Shown here one piece after another: positions 57,390-64,000 of a stretch of 64,000 nt of DNA. Positions within the stretch are counted from its first letter, which is position 1; every line of letters begins with the position of its first letter. Source of the DNA: Hypericum androsaemum (lineage: Eukaryota; Streptophyta; Magnoliopsida; Malpighiales; Hypericaceae). Below the pieces are notes generated by a model. The model saw nothing but the letters and a program-made list of their open reading frames with translations. It was not told where the DNA came from and did no database searches. The DNA is taken from positions 19,367,495 to 19,431,494 of the forward strand of contig OZ023189.1 of assembly GCA_963995505.1 (NCBI GenBank), in the 5' to 3' direction. The translations under genes were made by a program, and so were the position numbers.

Positions 57390-58990
57390 GAAAAGACCTT
57401 CGCTTTGTAGCGGTTCTTTGTCAATAGAATGCAAGAGAAGAACAACCAGTTAGGCACATAAGTGCTTAGCTGAGAACACATCATTTCAATTAGTATCTTG
57501 ATTCGCTGCAAATCTTGTTTCTGCAAAGAAACATCAACCGCATGAAGCATTCTTCTGTCGATACTGTTAAGTAGGCCAACAAAGTGATTCCTCAAAAAGC
57601 TGGAAACATCTTTCAATGTGTCAAAACTCCAACTAATAGTTGAGCAAAAAAACCTTTGATGCGCAGTTTTAAGAGTAAATGAAATTACATCTGAAATTAG
57701 TATGCTAGAGGTAATCTGCAATTAGAAATTTTCAAAAGTAGCCATTAGACGTACCTTTGACGAATGTCAGTTGGATCTGTCACATCGAGAAAGGATATAG
57801 GTTCATCCAAAAGAACTGGTAATGCAGCAAGCAGCAAATAGTTCATGGTTATCTGAACCAGTATGGTCGTGGTAGAACTTCAAAGTAGAGAAGGCTTGTC
57901 TGTTTGCTTGATGAAGAGCAAATGCAAGCACTTTTGGCAACCAACTGACGACCAAAGGCACCATTTCTGTGTCTAAACACTTGGCAAACTCAAACAATGA
58001 CTGCACTGCTTCATCGCTGTCTTGCTGGGAGACCACAAGCTTTGGAAGAAGAACAACTGGAATCATTTTCTCAACAAGCTTCATCTGTGCTAACACCAAA
58101 AATGGCTTCTGCAAACTCCCTGACAATTTTTGGCCGTGTTACAAGCCTCATGGCCAGATAGATAATCAAATAATTCATTCTGGATATGAACAGCTTTTGA
58201 ATGGATCAATTCGATACCTCCTTTCAGATGGAAAAGGCATGACACGTGTATCAGCCTTGACGCAGTCATTCTAACCGTCAAGTGTGGATTATCAAGCTGG
58301 TCAACCAGGAAAATAAGAGACATCAAGAATGAACTTTTGTGAACATCAACTGCTACAATAAGTTGTCTCCATAGCTTGTCTAACCATGTCCACAAATCTC
58401 TGTTCTTTAGTTTTGTTAGATGAAATTGCTTCTGAGAATAAACAACTCAATACAGTGTCAGCAACAAAGGACTTAATTTGAGTGCAAAAGGCATCTCTCA
58501 AGGCCTTCTTTTTGTTCGGAAGCAAGAACTCAAATACGTTTTAACCAATCAGATCTTGCTCCAGTTAAATCAGCAGGGCTTGAATGGAAAAGAATGCGCT
58601 GGATATTTGTCGCGCATGCAACCTGAATATCTTCAGAAGAGTCATCATAAAGGAGCTGAAGGAGGGACAAAGGAAGAACAAGTCTGATATTACTGATAGA
58701 ATCACACAGTTGCATAACTTTCGAGTTCTCATGATTCCAGGCAATGCTTCTGTCACACATGGAGCAGTTAAATCCTTGCAGCAAATGATCTAAGGTATGG
58801 TACTTTTTATCATTACTCACATCAAGATATAGCTTCCATTGACCTTTATCATTGCTGACAGCACTGCTACATGATCCAAAAATGCACGACAAAAAACCCC
58901 AAAAGTATGGAATCACCTGCTTTACTTTATCACACTCCTCTGTTTTCAACAACCTGCAAAATGATGGATGATTAATAGCAACCAAACTAG
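57390..58990 (-). pseudogene. Fragment of the ATR checkpoint kinase gene (N-terminal HEAT region)
   Basis: On the minus strand, pieces match the plant ATR N-terminal solenoid: DDSSEDIQVACATNIQRILF and SDWLKRI; LIFLVDQLDNPHLTVRMTAS then RLIHVSCLFHLKGG; LVVSQQDSDEAV; LAFALHQANRQAFSTLKFYH; FLRNHFVGLLNSIDRRMLHA. ATR is the large PI3K-like kinase that signals stalled forks and DNA damage. Frame breaks after NELFDYLSG and after EFAEAIFGVSTDEAC, and in LFAACCI, where a few duplicated bases shift the frame. The splice sites of at least one intron (donor near 57752, acceptor near 57722) survive, so this is genomic, not processed. The kinase domain is absent. I assign ATR from remembered family sequence; confidence is good, not absolute. 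Confidence 0.8.
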
Positions 58991-59312
58991 TGAGGATCCA
59001 ATGTACTGCCATCACGAGGACAACGTCACCAGACCTCAACAACAAAAAATGTACCCAAGAATTTTGTGCTGTACCTCGATCAATCAATCTAGTGAAATAT
59101 CCGACAGTTTCGAGTTCTTCCTCCTCCTAGGAGTCATCAACCGACAACAGAAAAAGGGTGGTGTTGTCGTTTGGAATTGTCACACGCGCTAATCACTATA
59201 AACATGGTTGGGTTGGACCATGGAGTCATCATCGATGGTATCCATGACAGCAGCGAACAACCAAAATCACATGCCAAAAAGACTTGAATTGCATCATGTT
59301 TTCGAATCGGTG

Positions 59313-61274
59313 TTAGGACGACAACTCAGATGAGACAAAATAGCTCCTATTTCCTAAGGAGTTTGCAGGAGAGGTGTTCACGCTACTGTAACCTGGTTGT
59401 TTCTGGACATTGTTCTTCTCCATCAACATTCTTGTTTCTGTAGCTTCATCCCATTGGCCGGCATTCGCGTACAAGTTGGACAGCAATACGTAAGGAGCTG
59501 AGCTCTCTGGTTCAATCTTCATCAATGCCTCAGCAGCAACACGAGCCAATTCGACATTGTTGTGCACTGTGCAGGCGCTCAGCAACGAGCCCCAAACAGC
59601 CTTGTCAGGCTTGAATGGCATGCCATTTATCACATCAAGGGCTTCTGCAAGCTGCCCTTGCCGAGCCAAAATATCTACCAGGGAAGCGTAGTGTTCGACT
59701 CTTGGCTCAATCCCATATTCGCTGACCATGGACTCAAAAATCCTTCGACCTTCTTCTACCAGTCCGGCATTAGCACAGGCATTTAAAACAGATATAAATG
59801 TTATGTAAGAAGGTTGCACTCGAAAGCTTTTCATCAATTGGAACAGCGTCAGAGCCTCTGAAGCATAGCCATGGGATGCATACCCTCCGATCATTGCATT
59901 CCAAGTGACTACATTTTTCTGGAGTTTAGTATAGTTGAAAATCATCCATGCCTCATTTACTTGCCCACATTTTGAGTACATCGTAATAAGGGCATTGCTT
60001 ATTGGCACATCTGGAATGACCGTCTTTGTGACCAGCTGATGAAGCTGCATTCCCAGATGCAAATCCACCATACCTGCAGACACACTCAAAACAGAAGATA
60101 GCGTGTGACGATCGGGTCTTTCTCCTTCATCTCGCAGCCGTACAAAAAGCTTCATTGCTCCATTGTAGTCCTCATTCTTCTCATACCCAGCTATCATCGA
60201 GTTCCATGAGACAAAGTTCTTCCGGGGCATCTTCTCAAAGAACGTTAGGGCATGCTTCAGATTCCCGGATTGAGCATGCCCCAAAATCATCAAGTTCCAC
60301 GTGAGGGTATCTGGATTTGGCATTTCTTTGAACAACTTTGTCGCCTCAACGACATCCGGCTTATGGACATAGCCGCTAATCATAGTATTCCACGAGAAAG
60401 TATCTCGTTTGTCCATCTGGCCAAAGAGTTCCCTAGCCGAAACAATGTCCCCAGCCTTCACATAACACATGATCATGGTATTCCATGACACTAGGTTCTT
60501 CTCAAACTTAGCTCCTTCTCGACCTCTCGCAGATGGGATCCGCTCAAAAATCTTCCTTGCTTCATTCACCTTCTCTCCATGACCGTATGCAGCAATCAAA
60601 GTGTTATAAGCAGGGACCAAATCAACTTCTCCGATATCCTTCCTCTCAAAGTCCAGAAGGAATGCTGCAGCCTCGTCCAACAACCCGTTTCGAATAAGAC
60701 CTGAAACTAGCGCGCAAAGAGAAGCAGTATCCCACTTGGGCATTCTGTGGAACAGCTCAACCCCGTGGATCACATCCTCATTTTCCAGGTACCCAGTAAC
60801 CATGGCGTTCCAAGAAACGACATCCCGCTGAGGCATCTGGTTGAAAACTTTTAAGGCCTCATCCATCCTCCCGCTCTTCGTGTAGCCACTGATCATCGTG
60901 TTAAAAGAAACAGAGTCCCTCTCCGGCATCCGATCGAACAGCCGCCCCCCTTCATCAACATACCTCCTCCACTTGCACGACAAATACCCAGAGACAATAA
61001 GATTCCAGGAAACCAGGTCCCGCTGCGGCATTTCATCGAACAGCTGTCTTGCTTCCACAATACGTTTTTGTCTAACGTACCCAGTCATCATGGTGTTCCA
61101 AGTGACAGTGTTCCTGGCATGCGCGCCGTCGAAGAGTTGCCTGGCCTCGGACACCCGACCAGACCGGATCAATCGGAACAACTTCTGGTTGAGAGGCAGC
61201 ACGTCCAGGTCACAGAGAGAACCGTACTTTCTAGAGGCAAAACTGCTGGAAGACAGTGAGGGAAGCAAGGGCAT
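59313..61274 (-). CDS. MEF9: MEF9-like PLS-class pentatricopeptide protein (E subclass)
   Basis: One long exon, 653 residues from the first in-frame ATG (MPLLPSLSSSSFASRKYGSL); the frame stays open 20 codons further up (IFRISCRRKLQSYPRRLV) to an acceptor-like tttgcag, so a few residues from an upstream exon are possible. The Ser/Arg-rich start suits a mitochondrial presequence. PPR motifs of the P, L and S kinds repeat throughout (NTVTWNTMMTGYVRQKRIVE; RDLVSWNLIVSGYL; RDVVSWNAMVTGYLENEDVI; NFVSWNSMIAGYEKNEDYNG; PDVPISNALITMYSKCGQVN). The end, AVWGSLLSACTVHNNVELAR then EPESSAPYVLLSNLYANAGQ and GYSSVN, is an E domain; no DYW domain follows. Sequence and layout match Arabidopsis MEF9 (At1g62260), needed for a C-to-U edit in mitochondrial nad7. 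Frame intact. Confidence 0.92.
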   Translation of the reverse strand: MPLLPSLSSSSFASRKYGSLCDLDVLPLNQKLFRLIRSGRVSEARQLFDGAHARNTVTWNTMMTGYVRQKRIVEARQLFDEMPQRDLVSWNLIVSGYLSCKWRRYVDEGGRLFDRMPERDSVSFNTMISGYTKSGRMDEALKVFNQMPQRDVVSWNAMVTGYLENEDVIHGVELFHRMPKWDTASLCALVSGLIRNGLLDEAAAFLLDFERKDIGEVDLVPAYNTLIAAYGHGEKVNEARKIFERIPSARGREGAKFEKNLVSWNTMIMCYVKAGDIVSARELFGQMDKRDTFSWNTMISGYVHKPDVVEATKLFKEMPNPDTLTWNLMILGHAQSGNLKHALTFFEKMPRKNFVSWNSMIAGYEKNEDYNGAMKLFVRLRDEGERPDRHTLSSVLSVSAGMVDLHLGMQLHQLVTKTVIPDVPISNALITMYSKCGQVNEAWMIFNYTKLQKNVVTWNAMIGGYASHGYASEALTLFQLMKSFRVQPSYITFISVLNACANAGLVEEGRRIFESMVSEYGIEPRVEHYASLVDILARQGQLAEALDVINGMPFKPDKAVWGSLLSACTVHNNVELARVAAEALMKIEPESSAPYVLLSNLYANAGQWDEATETRMLMEKNNVQKQPGYSSVNTSPANSLGNRSYFVSSELSS

Positions 61275-61334
61275 AACTAACCGCCTCGGATACGACTGGA
61301 GCTTCCTCCGGCAACTGATCCTGAAAATGGCCAA

Positions 61335-62544
61335 CTCAAGTAGTAATGAAACATAACCTGCAAAAATAATGACTGGATTATCAGAAAAAGCCAGACATTT
61401 TAGTCAGAACAAGATGCAAAGAGAAGATTGACAAGAAAGTCAATGCCATCTAATGTTTATCCTGGTTCCTGTGAACTCAACTGATCGAGCACCCTAGGAA
61501 AAAAAATCATAGCAGGACGCTGGACCACCTAGCAGATAGCCATATTCTAAAATCCAAAATGGGCATAAATCGCATGCATCGAGACAATGAAGACAAGATT
61601 AAAGTTCCGCAGTACCAAATCATAATGCATATGCACTATGGACCTATCACACCCTCAACGTATCCAAAACCTTTTCCTTTGGCCTGGGTTACACCACATT
61701 GTTCATTTTGATCTCATCAGAACACACGGAATGGCCACTTGTCACTCGCATCGAGACTTTCAAGACAAGATTAGGGTACCACGGTGCCCATATCATTACA
61801 CCCATCACGCATTCATAAAACCTGGATGTGACAGCGTCCATTTCAATCTCAGTTCTGAAAACGCAATAGCTCCTCGGGCAAACAATTTCGATCTTTGTTT
61901 TTTTCCTTTATCGGAAAATGGACGCTAGTACATGAATTACATGTCCATATCCCGTCACCATTCGAGCACAACGGGGGCAAGCCCCAGCTGGGTATTCATT
62001 GTACCCTAAAAAAAGAGCACAAAAATAATTTTCTAGGTCGCTGCTGCTCCACATTCTTAGTCGTCCTCAGTCAAAATTCCAATCAGCAAAACTTAATTCC
62101 TTGCCTCCGTTTTTTCTGTCACGACCCAATCTTAATTACACCAGAAAGGAACCTAGAAGGGGAAAAAAACAACTAACAAGTACCTGGGGAGGATGACGGA
62201 GGCAGACGACCGGTCGTAGGAGATTGCAAATGCATTTTTCTCGCCTCTTTACTTGTTCTCTTCTCAAATCCGGAATGCGAACCCTCCTCCTCGTTCAATT
62301 CCAAAGAAAACCTAGCAGCCATTCAACTATAACAAATCAGACTAATTCCACAATTAAAAAATGGATTAAGTAATAAAGGAAGTAGTGAGTGATCATACAT
62401 ACAGAAGCTTGATAAGATATCGTACCAAGTCCGGGACTTGAGGCCCTCCAAATGGAACCCTTTTTTAGGGTTAGGGTTTCCTCCTTCCCAACCACCAGAA
62501 GCTTGCTTCTTCCCGGACCTTGTCGGTTACGCGCTTAATTACTT
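61335..62544. other. MEF9 upstream region
   Basis: Leader and promoter of the minus-strand gene, no other gene. Blocks at 62208-62251 and 62272-62310 match 49404-49480 and 53085-53115. Confidence 0.5.
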
Positions 62545-63478
62545 GAGCAAAATAGCTATAGGTCTCTGCTGTTTGGATTAATTAATCAATAAGGACAACT
62601 TAATATCGATAAATTCTTTTTATTTGCAAAATCAATCGATAAGTTTTTAAATTCATTTTCTGGCTATTTTTTGGTGAGATATTTTCATATTGACAAAAAT
62701 ACCCTCTAAGTCTTCCAAAAATAAAAAACAATTACTTAAACTTAATGACCTTCTATCGCCCTCCAGTAACTTAATGTCCTTTTAGGAAAAAAAATTGTAA
62801 AACTCTAAAAGAAAACGAAAAGACCACACAAGGAAGAAACCAATGAGGAACAAGGTTTAAGGCAATGATTTTGACAGGAAGAAGGAGATCGAGTAATTTT
62901 CTAACCAAGCTCTTCTGATCAACCAAGGTTTGTATTCCTATATCTTTATTTTTACCACAAGAGTAATAAGCAGAATCTATTTGAAAGCTTGAATAATCCA
63001 TCAGTTTACTGTTTTGTCTCAGAGTATAACTCTGTTTTTTATATTCAATGAAATGGAAACTCTAATATTCGATAATTTAATAAGGTTCTAGTGTTGGTTC
63101 TATCCGCTCGTAATTTTTTGGTCGAATTTTACAAGGATGATGAAACATAACAAAACAAAGACTTAAGGGTATCTTATAATGAAAGGGAAGGGGTTGGTCT
63201 TTTAAAGGGACAATGAAGCGTGAGATTGTAGGTTTTTAAAATAAAAGAATAATTTTTTTTGGAAGGCTTAGGGGTATTTTTATCAATATGAAAATATCTC
63301 GCCAGAAAAATGACCGGAAAATAATTTCAGGGACTTATCAATTGATTTTGCAAACAAGAGGGACTTATCAATACTAAACTGTCCTTATTAATCAATTTTT
63401 CCAAATATACTGAATACAAAGTAATTAGGGCAAAATAGCCATAGATCCAAATATTAGGGATCTATGGCTATTTTGCCC
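62545..63478. mobile_element. Mutator-like element (copy D, different family)
   Basis: 934 bp, flanked by a perfect 9-bp duplication, taattactt (62536-62544 and 63479-63487). Left terminus gagcaaaatagctatagg, right terminus ctatggctattttgccc. Inverted similarity continues inward for ~180 bases (tgcaaaatcaatcgataag; gagatattttcatattgac; aaaataccc). No coding sequence inside. The termini differ from those of copies A to C. Confidence 0.85.
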
Positions 63479-63495
63479 TAATTACTTTGTATTCA
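63411..63495. repeat. Perfect 38-bp inverted repeat spanning the MULE D right end
   Basis: Arms 63411-63448 and 63458-63495 are perfectly complementary (outer tgaatacaaagtaattaggg, inner ccatagatcc), with a 9-base spacer aaatattag. The right arm covers the MULE end plus 17 bases of flanking DNA; the left arm lies wholly inside the element. Confidence 0.95.
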
Positions 63496-64000
63496 GGGGA
63501 ACTTAGAGTTTAAGTTTTTTTGGATAAATTATTCTCAGGTCTCTGGTATTTTGACACCTTATCTCTTACATCCCTGGATTTTCAAAAATGATTTTGCCAT
63601 CCACGTGTTTGGTTTTATTATATTTTCGGGTCTCTCTCTGACGTCATTTATATATAGAGACAATTGTCCCTCCACTTCCCACCTAAAAAAATTATTTTCG
63701 GAAACCTAAGAATGCTAGAGATAGGATGACGAAACTTGAGGGATCTGAGAGTAATTTATCCAGATTTTTTTTATCAAGCTCAACCAATTAATCTATATTC
63801 GAATAACAAAAAAATAATACTTGAATCAAATTGGTGAAAAATATCCATACTTTAACTTAAAATGATAAACTCGAGCATTGTAAATATAGTAGTATAAATA
63901 CGATATAATATCAACCATAAAATCGATATTAGAATAGAATGTAGTACACAATTTTGTAGCCACAAATTTTAAGAAGTCTCCATTTTGAGAACTCAAAATT
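63479..64000 (+). repeat. Dispersed repeat (second copy of 30450-30830), runs off the edge
   Basis: Shares aactttgtattcag-like, gaacttagagttta, atcaaccataaaatc and tagtacacaattttgt blocks with the first copy in the same order. It is interrupted by a MITE and bordered by MULE D. Confidence 0.75.
63522..63761. mobile_element. MITE with Mutator-like ends
   Basis: 240 bp. Left end ggataaattattctcaggtc and right end gatctgagagtaatttatcc are inverted repeats related to the gggcaaattactctca ends of copies A to C. Flanks agttttttt and agatttttt match at 8 of 9 positions. Too short to code; probably a deletion derivative of the same MULE superfamily. Confidence 0.75.

Noticed and set aside
63411..63495. 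Transcription terminator or miRNA precursor reading of the perfect hairpin
   Set aside because: Its arms are explained by the MULE end plus flank; no gene ends here and the pairing is perfect rather than miRNA-like.

Overview
The window is nuclear DNA of a flowering plant. Its genes are rich in introns and encode plant protein families: transportin-1, a SUVR-type SET methyltransferase, a DCAF8-like WD40 protein, a GTE1/IMB1 BET bromodomain protein, PPR-SMR and PLS-class PPR proteins, and an ATR fragment. Roughly half of the sequence is plant transposable elements (Copia, an LTR of probable Ty3 type, hAT, Mutator-like elements, Helitron, SINE, MITE). I cannot name the species from sequence alone.

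Layout. 1-7.1 kb: the 3' two thirds of a transportin-1 gene (+), cut by the left edge. 8.5-9.8 kb: a Helitron carrying a piece of a peroxisomal dienoyl-CoA isomerase gene. 10.6 kb: a tRNA-derived SINE. 11.0-11.7 kb: a small single-exon gene of unknown function. 12.4-23.0 kb: a nest in which a Mutator-like element with an EXO70-like fragment was split by a Copia retrotransposon, itself split by a composite hAT element. 24.8-26.5 kb: a short SUVR-like histone methyltransferase gene (+), convergent with a DCAF8-like gene (-, 26.9-30.2 kb). 31.2-38.5 kb: a decayed large Mutator-like unit with a FAR1/MULE transposase (+) and a ULP1-protease-like gene (-), joined by an unusual repeat array; a second small MULE sits in an intron of the ULP1 gene. 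39.6-46.1 kb: a second Copia element (-), its reverse transcriptase split by a third small MULE. 46.2-47.1 kb: a broken duplicate of the PPR gene at 59-61 kb. 47.1-49.4 kb: the end of another LTR retrotransposon. 49.7-52.7 kb: GTE1. 53.2-54.6 kb: a PPR-SMR gene. 56.8-59.0 kb: broken pieces of GTE1 and ATR. 59.3-61.3 kb: a MEF9-like PPR gene (-). 62.5-64.0 kb: a further MULE with a perfect 38-bp hairpin at its end, a MITE and a dispersed repeat.

The host genes do not form a pathway: they cover nuclear import, chromatin, ubiquitin ligase adaptors and organelle RNA processing. The main theme is local gene fragmentation. Helitron and MULE elements carry captured exons, and an old duplication around GTE1/ATR/MEF9 left one intact copy of GTE1 and of MEF9 plus debris. 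The most notable structural items are the nested insertions with readable target-site duplications, the Helitron gene capture, the mismatched-end hAT composite, the transposon-internal repeat shared by two opposed genes, and the hairpin that copied a MULE end together with its flanking DNA.
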